Positions 42,951 through 52,278 are shown, counted from the stretch's first letter. The stretch: 64,000 nucleotides of DNA from an uncultured Lachnospiraceae bacterium (GCA_944380605.1 CALWIA010000015.1:170642-234641); one strand, 5' to 3'. Notes: a model not told the origin generated them from the sequence alone. Translations and numbers: made by a program.

Positions 42951-44027
42951 CTATTCCAGCACCGCCGCCTGCATCTGCGCCTGCACGCACAGCTGCGCCG
43001 CCTTGAAAGCGTGCTCCTGGGTCATGGCGTTTTCCGTCCGGTTGATGCAGTCCAGAATCAGCTGGCCGAAATACGGATACCCTACTTTTCCCGTGACGTC
43101 AAAGTGGTATTCCCCTTTGTGGTTGACCAGGAACACATGGTTGGACGTGCCGTCTCCCATGCCGACGTTGACGTATTTGCGCAGTTCCATATATCCATCG
43201 GTTCCCAGAATAAAGGTCCTGCCGTCGCCCCAGTTGCTCAGTCCGTCCGGCGTAAACCAGTCTACCCGGAAATACATGGTGGCGCCGTTGTCTCCCACCA
43301 GCATGCAGTCTCCGAAATCGTCAAATCCCGGATGGTCTTTGTGCCGGTAGTTGGCCACCTGGCTGCGGACCACCTGGGCGTCCTTCACGCCGGCATAGTA
43401 GAGGAACTGCTCGATCTGGTGGCTGCCGATGTCGCACAAAATCCCTCCGGACTTCTCCCGGTCGTAAAACCAGTCGGGCCGGGACGCGGGGTCTCCCAGA
43501 CGATGGGGCCCCATGCCCAGCACCTGGATCACCCGTCCGATGGCCCCTTCCTGAATCAGCTGCCCTGCGTAAACCGCCGCTTCCACATGCAGCCGTTCGC
43601 TGTAGTACACCATATATTTTCTCCCGGTCTTCTTTACCATATCCCGGGCCTGTTCCAGCTGGTCCAGCGTCGTCAGCGGCGCCTTGTCCGTAAAATAATC
43701 CTTTCCCGCGGCCATCACCCGCAGTCCCAGGGCGCAGCGCTCGCAGGTAATCGCCGCCCCGCATACCAGGCGGATCTCCGGGTCATTCAGGATCTCTTCT
43801 TCACCGGAGGCAGCCCTGGCCTGCGGAAACGCCTTCTGAAATGCCTTCACCTTTTCCGGATCCGGATCGTATACCCATTTCAGATCCGCCCCGGCTTCCG
43901 TCATCCCATTGCACATGCCGTAAATATGACCGTGATTCAAACCGATTACCGCGATTTTAAATTCTCCCGGCTTCACCACCGGCGCCGCCTTTCCCTGAGG
44001 GGCATAGTTCATTCCGCTTTCCGCCAT
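42951..44027 (-). CDS. Gfo/Idh/MocA-family oxidoreductase (third copy)
   Basis: 358 aa. Rossmann part starts at residue 23 (FKIAVIGLNHGHIYGM); TDKAPLTTLDQLEQA holds DKAP in place of the usual EKP, and DIGSHQIEQFLYYAG carries the catalytic His. About 20 extra residues precede the fold. It is not in a sugar operon. The His in GLNHGH instead of the usual Gly-rich loop is a known variant among these proteins. Substrate unknown. Confidence 0.88.
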   Translation of the reverse strand: MAESGMNYAPQGKAAPVVKPGEFKIAVIGLNHGHIYGMCNGMTEAGADLKWVYDPDPEKVKAFQKAFPQARAASGEEEILNDPEIRLVCGAAITCERCALGLRVMAAGKDYFTDKAPLTTLDQLEQARDMVKKTGRKYMVYYSERLHVEAAVYAGQLIQEGAIGRVIQVLGMGPHRLGDPASRPDWFYDREKSGGILCDIGSHQIEQFLYYAGVKDAQVVRSQVANYRHKDHPGFDDFGDCMLVGDNGATMYFRVDWFTPDGLSNWGDGRTFILGTDGYMELRKYVNVGMGDGTSNHVFLVNHKGEYHFDVTGKVGYPYFGQLILDCINRTENAMTQEHAFKAAQLCVQAQMQAAVLE

Positions 44028-44325
44028 ACTTCCTCCGTTCCGCCTTCGCAGGCTGCTTTTTGTCTTTCTTATTATAGCATTGATTTAAAATCCAGGCATA
44101 CCCTTTCCCGCATATTCAGGAAAATTTTATATTTCATGATCTGTTTACACGCCGTTCACAATTTATTCATATCTGTTTTTTATAGTATTTATATAGAAAA
44201 TCAATGTTACAACTTGGTTTTATAGTCAAATTGCACATAGATTTTTCATAATTGCCCCGGCTGCTGCAGCCGGGGTCTCCTCATGTATAGGCTGGCGCGC
44301 ACTCTCTTCGCTTCCTGCCAGAATG
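44028..44325. other. AT-rich intergenic region upstream of the third oxidoreductase
   Basis: No gene seen. It is AT-rich between 44090 and 44250 and should contain the oxidoreductase promoter. A 9-bp GC hairpin (CCCCGGCTG / CAGCCGGGG, 44255-44275) has no T-run on either side. Confidence 0.5.
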
Positions 44326-44379
44326 AAAAGGAAGGGTGTTCCTCCCGCGAATCTTCGCGGAAAGAGCATCCTTCCTTTT
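44326..44379 (-). terminator. Terminator of the glucokinase/transketolase group
   Basis: On the minus strand AAAAGGAAGG and CCTTCCTTTT form the base stem around an inner CGCGAA/TTCGCG hairpin, ending TTTT. It starts 10 nt after the glucokinase stop. Confidence 0.75.
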
Positions 44380-44389
44380 TGTCCGGCTG

Positions 44390-45334
44390 TTATCCCAGAA
44401 CCATCCGGGCCGCTCCGTAAATCCCCGCGTCATTGCCCAGGGTTGCCAGTCCCAGCAGCGGCCGTTTGGGAGAAATCACCAGGAATTCTTCATAAGGCCT
44501 GCGGATCTGATCGATGAGAAACGGTCCCGCCTTGGATACGCCGCCGCCGATGACAAAGATCTCCGGATCCGCGGTCAGCGCCACCTGGGCCAGCACCAGT
44601 CCCAGGTAGTGGGCCACAGTTTCCATGACCTCCAGGGCCAGGGCGTCTCCCGCCTTTGCCGCGTCCAGCACGTCTTTGGCCGTCACCTGCTCTCCCGCCT
44701 GGCGCAGAACCGACGGCCGGTCGGACGCCGCCAGGCTTCTGCGGGCCTCTCTGGCAATGCCGGTGGCGGAAGCCACCTGCTCCAGGCAGCCGTGTCCGCC
44801 GCAGTTGCAGGCTTCCTTTTCCCCGTTCCGCACGTGAATATGTCCGATCTCGCCGGCCAGCCCGTGTCTGCCGGCCACGATCTTCTCATCGACGATCACG
44901 CCGCCGCCTACGCCGGTTCCCAGGGTGACCATGACAATGTCTTTATAGCCCTTGCCGCCGCCCTGCCACATCTCGCCCAGAGCCGCCACGTTGGCGTCGT
45001 TGCCGCAGAAAACCGGCAGACCGCCCAGCAGACCGCTCAGTTCCCTGGCCGGGAACCGGTCTTTCCAGCCCAGATTGACGCACACTTCCACGTGTCCGTC
45101 CGACTCCACCGGACCGGGAACCCCCATTCCAACGCCTATGACCTGCTGTCCGGCAGCCTGTGCCTCTTCGCAGGCCGCCTGCACCGACGCCGCCACATCT
45201 TCCAGAATATAGGCGCCGTGTTCCTGGGTCCGGGTCGGGATCTCCCATTTCTTCAGCAGGTGTCCATCCCGCCGGAACATGCCCATTTTCACGCTGGTGC
45301 CGCCTACGTCCACCCCAATACATACCTGTTCCAT
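44390..45334 (-). CDS. glcK: ROK-family glucokinase
   Basis: 314 aa. Phosphate-1 loop IGVDVGGTSVKMGMF, NDANVAALGEMW, GTGVGGGVIVD, EIGHIHV, and the ROK zinc motif CNCGGHGCLEQ. The spacing and GHIHV fit glucokinases rather than ROK repressors; there is no HTH. Phosphorylates glucose to glucose-6-phosphate. Follows transketolase by 37 nt, and pgi is within the window, a glycolysis/pentose-phosphate theme. Confidence 0.93.
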   Translation of the reverse strand: MEQVCIGVDVGGTSVKMGMFRRDGHLLKKWEIPTRTQEHGAYILEDVAASVQAACEEAQAAGQQVIGVGMGVPGPVESDGHVEVCVNLGWKDRFPARELSGLLGGLPVFCGNDANVAALGEMWQGGGKGYKDIVMVTLGTGVGGGVIVDEKIVAGRHGLAGEIGHIHVRNGEKEACNCGGHGCLEQVASATGIAREARRSLAASDRPSVLRQAGEQVTAKDVLDAAKAGDALALEVMETVAHYLGLVLAQVALTADPEIFVIGGGVSKAGPFLIDQIRRPYEEFLVISPKRPLLGLATLGNDAGIYGAARMVLG

Positions 45335-45371
45335 ACCATGTTCTCCTTTGTCCTGTCTCCGCGGCCGCGTC

Positions 45372-47354
45372 TTACAGTCCCTTTACGGTCTCGGCCACGT
45401 GCTCCGGCGTAAAGCCGAAATGCTTAAACAGCTCTGCCTGCGGGCCGCTGGTGCCGAATCCGGTCATACATACGCAGGCGCCGTCCAGCCCGGTGTATTT
45501 TCCCCAGCCGAATCCGCTCAAAGCCTCTACCGCCACACGTTTGCGGACCGCCTTGGGCAGCACGGACTCTTTGTATTCCTCGCTCTGCTCCTCGAACAGA
45601 TCCATGCAGGGCATGGATACCACCCGGATCTTCCATCCTTCTTCCTGCAGCAGGCCCTTGGCCTTTACCGCCAGTTCCACTTCCGAACCGCTGGCAATGA
45701 GGATAGCGTCCGGCGTGCCTTCGCAGTCGTCGATGACATAACCGCCTTTCAGCGCTTCCCGGCTGCTGCCGGCCATGGGTGCCAGGTTCTGGCGGGTCAG
45801 CACCAGAGCCGTCGGCGTCCGCCGGCTGGTCAGGGCGCTGTACCAGGCCGCCGCGGTCTCCACCGCGTCGCAGGGACGGAATACGTGGAAGTTGGGCAGC
45901 GCCCGCAGCATAGCCAGCTGTTCCACCGGCTCATGGGTCGGTCCATCCTCGCCTACGCCGATGCTGTCATGGGTGAACACGAAAGTCAGCGGCAGCTGCA
46001 TCAGCGCCGACAGACGGGCCATGGGCTTGGTGTAATCGCTGAATACGAAGAACGTGGCCACATATGCCCGCAGTCCTCCGTGCAGCATCATGCCGTTTCC
46101 AATGGCGGTCATGGCCAGTTCCCGCACGCCGAAGTGCAGGTTGCGGCCCTTCCGGTCCGCCTTGGAGTAGTCCCCTTCCCCGTTCATATGGGTCTTGTTG
46201 GAAGGCGCCAGGTCCGCCGAACCGCCGATCAGGTTGGGCAGCTTGTCCTTCACATAGTTCAGGACCTTGCCGGACAGGTTTCTCGTGGCTTCCGGCTTTT
46301 CGCCCTGCGCCCAGAATCCCGCGTCGTCCCACAGCTTCTCCGCCAGGGCCTCGTCGTGGTACTGGTTCCACAGTTCTTCCATCTCCGGATATTCCTGGCA
46401 GTAGGCCGCGAACATCACATTCCAGGCCGCTTCCGTCTCCGCCTTTTCCCGGGCCAGGCTGCTGTAGTGGGCATATACCTCGTCCGGCACATAAAACGGC
46501 TCCTGAGACGGCCACTGCAGGTATTCCTTCATGGCCCGGATGTTGTCGTCGCCCAGCGGCTCTCCGTGGGCGGCCGCCGTTCCCTGCTTGGCCGGGCATC
46601 CGTAGCCGATCTGGGTCTTCACCGTAATGAAGGACGGCCGGCTGGTATCCGCCTTGGCCTCTTCAATCGCCGCGCCAATGGCTTCCAGGTCGTTGCCGTC
46701 TTCCACCGTCAGCGTCTGGAATCCGAAGGCCCGCATGCGCTCCTGCACATTTTCCGTAAAGGCGATATCGGTGCTTCCCTCAATGGAGATCTGGTTGGAA
46801 TCATACAGCACGATCAGCTTGGAAAGGCCCAGGGTTCCCGCCAGGGAAAAGGCCTCGGAGGAAATGCCCTCCATCATGCAGCCGTCTCCGCCCAGCACAT
46901 AGGTATAGTGGTCTACCACCGGATAATTTTCTTTATTAAATACCGCTGCCAGATGCGTCTCCGCCAGCGCCATGCCCACGGCCATGCCCATGCCGGCGCC
47001 CAGCGGGCCGGTGGTGGCTTCCACCCCTTCCGTATGGCGGTACTCCGGATGGCCGGGGGTCAGGGAACCCATCTGCCGGAACTGCATCAGATCTTCTTTG
47101 GACAGATTGCCGTAGCCGAACAGATGCAGCAGAGAATACAGAAGCATGGATCCATGGCCGCCGGAAAGGATGAAACGGTCCCGGTTGGGCCACTGGGGGT
47201 CCGCCGGATTGTGGTTCATGTGATGGGCCCACAGCTCATAAGCCATGGCCGCCGATCCCAGCGGAAGGCCGGGATGTCCGGATTTGGCCTTCTGGATCGC
47301 GTCCGCGGAAAGGACGCGGATTGCGTTTACGGATAAGGTATCAATGTTTTTCAT
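45372..47354 (-). CDS. tkt: Transketolase
   Basis: 660 aa, full length. TPP domain: SGHPGLPLGSAAMAY, HGSMLLYSLLHLFGY, GPLGAGMGMAVGMAL and the GDG...N TPP motif (LGGDGCMMEG). Pyrimidine domain with RNLHFGVRELAMTAIGNGM, THDSIGVGEDGPTHEPVEQL; C-terminal domain with SGSEVELAV. Pentose-phosphate enzyme. One continuous gene, not split as in some anaerobes. Confidence 0.98.
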   Translation of the reverse strand: MKNIDTLSVNAIRVLSADAIQKAKSGHPGLPLGSAAMAYELWAHHMNHNPADPQWPNRDRFILSGGHGSMLLYSLLHLFGYGNLSKEDLMQFRQMGSLTPGHPEYRHTEGVEATTGPLGAGMGMAVGMALAETHLAAVFNKENYPVVDHYTYVLGGDGCMMEGISSEAFSLAGTLGLSKLIVLYDSNQISIEGSTDIAFTENVQERMRAFGFQTLTVEDGNDLEAIGAAIEEAKADTSRPSFITVKTQIGYGCPAKQGTAAAHGEPLGDDNIRAMKEYLQWPSQEPFYVPDEVYAHYSSLAREKAETEAAWNVMFAAYCQEYPEMEELWNQYHDEALAEKLWDDAGFWAQGEKPEATRNLSGKVLNYVKDKLPNLIGGSADLAPSNKTHMNGEGDYSKADRKGRNLHFGVRELAMTAIGNGMMLHGGLRAYVATFFVFSDYTKPMARLSALMQLPLTFVFTHDSIGVGEDGPTHEPVEQLAMLRALPNFHVFRPCDAVETAAAWYSALTSRRTPTALVLTRQNLAPMAGSSREALKGGYVIDDCEGTPDAILIASGSEVELAVKAKGLLQEEGWKIRVVSMPCMDLFEEQSEEYKESVLPKAVRKRVAVEALSGFGWGKYTGLDGACVCMTGFGTSGPQAELFKHFGFTPEHVAETVKGL

Positions 47355-47365
47355 GGCACATTCTC

Positions 47366-48637
47366 CTAATGTAATTTGATTTGCTGAATCATCTGCGGTC
47401 CCGTCACGATAATCTCGCCGGGAAGGCGTCCTTTGGTGATCTTGGAAACCGTGAAATCAAAAGTCCCTTCGTACTTCAGATTTCCATAGCGGTTGTAGAT
47501 CCTGCACGAGTTTTCATTATACAGAAAGATCCAGTCACCGTCAATATCCACGTGGTCGTAGTCATAGCTGAACTCCCTGCTGAAAACCAGCTTTCCATCC
47601 GGCTGATACAGGTCCATGCGGCAGCTGGCGTCCCCCGACTCCGGCGTCACGATCACGCCGGCCCAGCGGCCGCTGTAAAACACGCTGCGGATCTCTTCTT
47701 CCACCGGGATCTGCACCAGCAGCTGCGGCGACATCACGTCCCGGGAACTGTAGAAGGAAATGCTGCTGTCCGCGAAAGCCACCGAGTACACGTCGTCCAT
47801 GTACCCCACTTCCGGCACCAGGCTGCCTTCGTACATCTCGTGGAAGCCCCCCACAAACCGGTTCAGCGCGTTTTTGCCGACTTCGGAGAAGTTGTAAAAC
47901 GCCACCCGGTTTCTCAGAACGCCGCCTTCCACATAGACGTAAGAGCCCATCAGCATGGTTCCATCCGGCGAAAGGCTGATGTCCAGCGGGTAGCCGATCT
48001 CGCCGCCGAGGATGCCCTTCATATACAGCTGGATCTCCGTGCCGTCCTTGCGGTAAAAGTAGATGTAGCTGGCGGTCGGGTCCTCCAGAATCACCGCCGC
48101 CACTCCCTGGGCGGACACCGTGGCTTTCACAATGGGAAGGGCGGTGGAAGCCTCTCCCTGGCACCCGGTCAGATCGCAGATATACAGGCGGTTGCCCTGC
48201 TGGTCGGCAATCACCGCGTAATCTCCGCAGACCGCCGCCACAGGGGCGTTCATCTCATAGCTGAGAATCCAGACATCTTTGCCGGAAGCGTCAATATAGG
48301 AAGCCCCGTCCTTGCTGTACTTCAGCAGGTTTTCTCCGAAACGCTCGTATCCGACAAAGCTGCCTTCCTCCCGTTCCAGCTGCCGCTCCCAGCCCGGCAC
48401 AGCAGTTTTCAGCTGGTAAAACCTCTGATACCAGTACAGGACTCCCGCGCAGACTGCCAGCAGCACCAAAACCGCGGCCAGGACCCGCAGTCTCCGCCGG
48501 ACTGCCTTTTTGTGGGCCCGCTTCACGACCTCTTCGCTGTCTTCCTCCGGAAGACGGCGGGGCGTTCCCGGCGTAATCATCCGGCGCCGCAGCTGATCTT
48601 TTCTCGACTCTCTGCTCATGGAACTCATATCATTCAT
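47366..48637 (-). CDS. DUF5711 membrane-anchored propeller-like protein
   Basis: 423 aa from ATG 48637 (GGGAG 8 nt upstream; the earlier in-frame start lacks a site). A basic cytoplasmic tail of about 55 residues, one helix (VLAAVLVLLAVCAGVLYWY), then an extracellular beta-rich part with repeated strands such as YAVIADQQGNRLYICDL and DISLSPDGTMLMGSYVY, propeller-like. I recognise the DUF5711 family of Lachnospiraceae; function unknown. Directly ahead of tkt (11 nt). Confidence 0.8.
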   Translation of the reverse strand: MNDMSSMSRESRKDQLRRRMITPGTPRRLPEEDSEEVVKRAHKKAVRRRLRVLAAVLVLLAVCAGVLYWYQRFYQLKTAVPGWERQLEREEGSFVGYERFGENLLKYSKDGASYIDASGKDVWILSYEMNAPVAAVCGDYAVIADQQGNRLYICDLTGCQGEASTALPIVKATVSAQGVAAVILEDPTASYIYFYRKDGTEIQLYMKGILGGEIGYPLDISLSPDGTMLMGSYVYVEGGVLRNRVAFYNFSEVGKNALNRFVGGFHEMYEGSLVPEVGYMDDVYSVAFADSSISFYSSRDVMSPQLLVQIPVEEEIRSVFYSGRWAGVIVTPESGDASCRMDLYQPDGKLVFSREFSYDYDHVDIDGDWIFLYNENSCRIYNRYGNLKYEGTFDFTVSKITKGRLPGEIIVTGPQMIQQIKLH

Positions 48638-48714
48638 CTTTGGTTCTCCCGTAGCTGTTGTCCGTGTCGGATCCGACACGTGTTCCAACTATCAGTATAG
48701 CACAGAACCCCTGC

Positions 48715-49968
48715 TTACGGAAGAATCAAATTCTGCCCCGACATAATCTTATTTTCATCTTCCAGGCCGTTGAGGCTGCAGATCTCATCCATCATCCGTC
48801 CGTCTCCGTAGAGCTTCAGACAGATGCCGTACAGGGTTTCCCCATCCTGCACCCGGTAGACGCCCTGCTCCAGGGCCGCCGAAACCGCTGCCGCCTCTTC
48901 CCCGGCAGACGCCGGCTCCTCCGTCACGGAAGACTCCGCTTCCCCGGTTTCCGTCGTTGCCCCGGCGGTTTCCGCTTCCGGTTCCGGCCCGCCCGGCACC
49001 GCTTCCGCCCCCGTCTGCACGGGACCGGTTTCCGCCGCGGAAGGCTCCGCGCCTACGGCTTCCGCTTCTCCGGCAGGATCTGGATATGTATCCGACATGG
49101 TTTCTTTGCTCACCGTGGGATAGACACCGCCGGAAGCCTCTTCCACCCACAGGCGGTCCGTCCCGCCTTCCTGTCCGCCTTCCGCCTGCCCCGGCAGCAC
49201 GGAAGCCAGCACCGCTTCCATTTCCCGCATCTTTTCATAGTTGTTGAACAGCACCACGCCGCCGGCCAGCACCGTCACGGCCAGCGCGCTGCAGACGCTT
49301 CCCAGCAGCCGGATGGCGCTTCGCCGGGAAGCCGCCCGGCTCCGGTTTTCTTCCATCCGCTGCCGATAATCCCGGATTACCGTATCCCCGGTGCCGGATT
49401 CCACCCGCCGGACGTCCTTGCGGGAGATCATGTAATCCTGCATCATCTGGTTCCGCTCATAATAAATGCTGTATCCCCGCAGTTTATAAAATCCGTCTTC
49501 CGACGTGATATAAACCGCTTCCTCTCCTTCCAGCCCGGAATTTAAGTACATCAGCTGGTTTTTCCCGGCGAAATACTGCCCGTGCTGCTTCCAGTAATTC
49601 AATGGACTTAACGCCGCCCCCGGCACGCCGCAGAGAAACCACCCCAGAATCACCCGTTTGGGAAACATCTGCTCCATGCCCTGATACGTCTTTTTCCAGG
49701 CGGTTTCCGTAAAGACCACCTTTTCTCCGCTCTCCGCCACATCTTCCATTTCCATGGCCCCGTCCACAAACAGATACGGCGTTCCGTCGTGTTCTTCCGC
49801 CGTCCCCAGAAGAACCCCGACCCGCAGGTCTTGTCCGCCTTTCGGATACAGGCGCTTCAGATACGTGTTTACATAATCTTCCAGATACAGCCGCACCGCC
49901 TGATCCCGCTCGCCGACCTGGCGGATGTTTTTCGGCATTTTCGGATACGGATTGTACAATTCTCCCAT
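48715..49968 (-). CDS. JAB/MPN-like domain, membrane helix and LysM protein
   Basis: 417 aa. Residues 48-175 look like a JAB1/MPN domain: DLRVGVLLGTAEEHDG, ILGWFLCGVPGAALS at the place of GW.HSHPG...S, and GEEAVYITSEDGFYKLRGY at the end. The HxH metal ligands are not there, so any peptidase activity is doubtful. One membrane helix follows (about 220-242), then a Pro/Glu/Ala-rich linker and a C-terminal LysM (YRVQDGETLYGICLKLYGD). LysM would sit outside and bind peptidoglycan, with the JAB-like part inside. Between yyaC and the DUF5711 gene. Confidence 0.75.
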   Translation of the reverse strand: MGELYNPYPKMPKNIRQVGERDQAVRLYLEDYVNTYLKRLYPKGGQDLRVGVLLGTAEEHDGTPYLFVDGAMEMEDVAESGEKVVFTETAWKKTYQGMEQMFPKRVILGWFLCGVPGAALSPLNYWKQHGQYFAGKNQLMYLNSGLEGEEAVYITSEDGFYKLRGYSIYYERNQMMQDYMISRKDVRRVESGTGDTVIRDYRQRMEENRSRAASRRSAIRLLGSVCSALAVTVLAGGVVLFNNYEKMREMEAVLASVLPGQAEGGQEGGTDRLWVEEASGGVYPTVSKETMSDTYPDPAGEAEAVGAEPSAAETGPVQTGAEAVPGGPEPEAETAGATTETGEAESSVTEEPASAGEEAAAVSAALEQGVYRVQDGETLYGICLKLYGDGRMMDEICSLNGLEDENKIMSGQNLILP

Positions 49969-50032
49969 AGGCTCACCCCGCTATTCTTTCTGCTATCTGA
50001 GCAATCATAGCACAGCAGGGCCGCGGATTCTG

Positions 50033-50632
50033 TCAAACCAGTGCCACACTTTCCCATAATTTTTCGACAAGGCAAACGCTTTCGCAGATGCACTCCGCCA
50101 GGCGCATCACCGTATGGAGCCGCACGCTCTGCAGCATCAGCGGATCGCCGCTGCCCCATCCGCCGACAATGCCGGTAATAAACAGGTCTCCCACCGCCTG
50201 CAGTTCCTTGCTGACCCCCAGGCCGGGCTTCAGCGCCCCCCGTCCCAGGGTGATGCATCCCACGTGGCTGCTCATTCCCACCGACGCGTCCACGGCCACG
50301 ATCAGGCAGTCCCGGCAGGAACACCGAACCGCGTACATGGTCTCTTCCAAATTCATGGCGTGCACCGGCCGGCTCAGGGTGCCCAGAACCTGCATATGCT
50401 TCAGGCCGCTTTTGCCCAGCTGATAGCCGATCAGCGGCCCCAGGCTGTCTCCTGTGGAGCGGTCCGTTCCGATACACAGAAACAGCACCCGGCGCTTCCC
50501 GCTTTTTTCCAGTTCCTCCCGCAGCATCCGGTACAGCCGCGCCGCCAGTTTTTCCGCCTCGAATCCTTTGTTGGTGTCATAATAGTAAAGCTCCCTTCCT
50601 TGGAAGGGAGCCTTTCGTTTCCACATATCCAT
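50033..50632 (-). CDS. yyaC: Spore protease-like YyaC family protein
   Basis: 199 aa. The family motif RVLFLCIGTDRSTGDSLGP is followed by VLGTLSRPVHAMNLEET, VAVDASVGMSSHVGCI and GIVGGWGSGDPLM. The fold is related to the germination protease GPR and hydrogenase maturation proteases, with the acidic IGTDRSTGD loop as the likely active site. Consistent with a spore former. Confidence 0.88.
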   Translation of the reverse strand: MDMWKRKAPFQGRELYYYDTNKGFEAEKLAARLYRMLREELEKSGKRRVLFLCIGTDRSTGDSLGPLIGYQLGKSGLKHMQVLGTLSRPVHAMNLEETMYAVRCSCRDCLIVAVDASVGMSSHVGCITLGRGALKPGLGVSKELQAVGDLFITGIVGGWGSGDPLMLQSVRLHTVMRLAECICESVCLVEKLWESVALV

Positions 50633-50664
50633 AACCTCTCACCTGGTCCAAATTCTTACTGCTA

Positions 50665-51774
50665 TTATAGACCGGGGCGGTTTTGATTATGCGCGTTTTT
50701 CTTTAATTGTTCCATGGCCTCGCTGAGGCTGGACGCCGTGCCGTTCTGCATCCGGTCCGCCAGTTCATCCAGTTTCTCCGGCGTCAGAAACTCTCTGGCG
50801 ATATAGGAGCCGTAGCAGTCCGTGATGTGCAGGTTCTGGTCTTTTACCGCATTCTCCAGCTCCTTCAGCTGCTTTTCTTCTTCTTCGCACTGCCGCTTCA
50901 TGGACTCCAGCTTTTCCCGGCTGCCTTCCGTGATCTCGTCGGCAATGATATTGCGGGTAACGGTTTCAAACGCATTGAGGGCGTCCTTCTTTTTGGCCGC
51001 CATCTCTTTCATGCTCTGCTCGATCTGGGCGATCTCGTCGTCATACTTTTCCAGGTTGTAAATGGCCTCGTTCCGGTCCCGCTTGATGGTACGGGTAATG
51101 ACCCGCATCCGCTTGTTGTTGCCGCGCATCTCATCCCGCAGCTGCCGGCCTTCCTTCAGCGCCTGGGCGCACCGGTCCCGGGTCCGGTTTCCGATCACCA
51201 CGTACAGGCCGCCGAATCCCACCGCGCAGACAAAATACACCAGCGCCAGGTACAGAGCCCCGTGGGCCGGAATGGCGGCGTATATCCCATAGGGAATCAG
51301 GAGAAAGCAGACCAGCACCGCGGCGGCCAGCTGCAGAAATTCTCCCGGCCATCTGGGAAAATAGAGGGCGTAATACCAGCCGGTGTTGCAGAACGCCGGC
51401 ACATGTTCCTGCTGGAACAGCGTCCGGATCTGCAGCCGGATCCGGCGGTTGTCGTCTCTTAAGTCCGCCGTTTCCTCCACAATCCGTTCCTTTACTCCCT
51501 GGCTCTTGGCCTTCTCCCGCTTGCTGCGAGCCTTCTTCAGCCGTTCCTGCCCCTTGGACAGTTCTTTGTCATATCCGGCCGTAATATCGTTTTTTCGCTT
51601 TTTCGTGGTCTGGGCGATGGCGTCTTCCACCTGTTTTTTCCCGGCCTCCAGCGCTTTCTGGTCCTGTTTCAGCTGCCGGGCAAGCCGCTCCTGCTGTTCT
51701 TTCATACGGTCCAGTTCCTGTACGGCTGATTTCGCTTCTCTTAAAAAGGTTCCGTAGTCTGTGATGACTTCCAT
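50665..51774 (-). CDS. Coiled-coil membrane protein, unknown function
   Basis: 369 aa from ATG 51774 (GGAGG 7 nt upstream). Charged coiled coil (about 15-115: MKEQQERLARQLKQDQ-like), two adjacent membrane helices (about 145-195: FLQLAAAVLVCFLLIPYGI and LYLALVYFVCAVGFGGLYVV), then a second long coiled coil. Both long parts are on the same side. No family recognised; it could be a scaffold or mechanosensor. Confidence 0.75.
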   Translation of the reverse strand: MEVITDYGTFLREAKSAVQELDRMKEQQERLARQLKQDQKALEAGKKQVEDAIAQTTKKRKNDITAGYDKELSKGQERLKKARSKREKAKSQGVKERIVEETADLRDDNRRIRLQIRTLFQQEHVPAFCNTGWYYALYFPRWPGEFLQLAAAVLVCFLLIPYGIYAAIPAHGALYLALVYFVCAVGFGGLYVVIGNRTRDRCAQALKEGRQLRDEMRGNNKRMRVITRTIKRDRNEAIYNLEKYDDEIAQIEQSMKEMAAKKKDALNAFETVTRNIIADEITEGSREKLESMKRQCEEEEKQLKELENAVKDQNLHITDCYGSYIAREFLTPEKLDELADRMQNGTASSLSEAMEQLKKNAHNQNRPGL

Positions 51775-51870
51775 CCACCATCCTCCTTCGCGCGAATCTA
51801 TTCTTATTATAACTCCTGCCATATGTCTTTACAACAATTATCGACATCCGCTTAGAGCGCGCGGCGGCTA

Positions 51871-51899
51871 TTGACATCCGCCTCCTCAAATGCTATAGT
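51871..51899 (+). promoter_or_regulatory. Promoter of the small conserved gene
   Basis: TTGACA (51871-51876), 17-bp spacer, TATAGT (51894-51899), the best sigma-A match in the window. A similar TCGACATCCGC lies 30 bp upstream of the TTGACATCCGC. Confidence 0.85.
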
Positions 51900-51927
51900 A
51901 CTGTCACATCAAAAACGGAGGCGCGCT

Positions 51928-52194
51928 ATGTTCCGCATGTGGGGAAAACTTGTCAAAAACAACCGGACCATTCAGGATACTGTAGCGGAAATTCCCTATG
52001 GTTCCCTGACCCGTACTCAAATGGTCTTCCAGGCTCTGGACGAGATCTGCGTCCGGCTGGACCTGGGAAAACCTATCTGGCTGGATGCCAACATCCGGGA
52101 ATTTCAGCTCCGGGACCGGACCCGTTTCGGGCAGGACCAGTTTATTGAAACCATCGATTTTGACTTTCTGGAAATTCAGATTATAGAAGAATGA
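51928..52194 (+). CDS. Conserved small protein of unknown function
   Basis: 88 aa, ATG 51928 with CGGAGG 6 nt upstream and a strong promoter. No signal or membrane helix. Ordered-looking sequence: MFRMWGKLVKNN, TRTQMVFQALDEICVRLDLG, then LDANIREF and FIETIDFDFLEIQII. I have the impression of a conserved Clostridia family, but no name or function. Single-gene unit with its own terminator. Confidence 0.8.
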   Translation: MFRMWGKLVKNNRTIQDTVAEIPYGSLTRTQMVFQALDEICVRLDLGKPIWLDANIREFQLRDRTRFGQDQFIETIDFDFLEIQIIEE

Positions 52195-52223
52195 AACAGG
52201 GACGCCGGCTGGCGTCCCTGTTT
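52194..52223 (+). terminator. Terminator of the small conserved gene
   Basis: Perfect 13-bp stem AAACAGGGACGCC / GGCGTCCCTGTTT with a 4-nt loop, overlapping the last base of the stop codon. Confidence 0.88.
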
Positions 52224-52228
52224 GCGCA

Positions 52229-52266
52229 ATACGCAGGTCGGGTACCCGCTGTGCAGGCACGGCGGG
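52229..52266. repeat. Dispersed hairpin repeat, copy A
   Basis: GTCGGGTACCCGC and GCGGGCATCCGAC pair with one mismatch around TGTGCAGGCACG. It resembles 52817-52860 (GGTCGGATGTCCGCTGG then TGCAAGCACGGCG). Confidence 0.6.
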
Positions 52267-52278
52267 CATCCGACGGAT

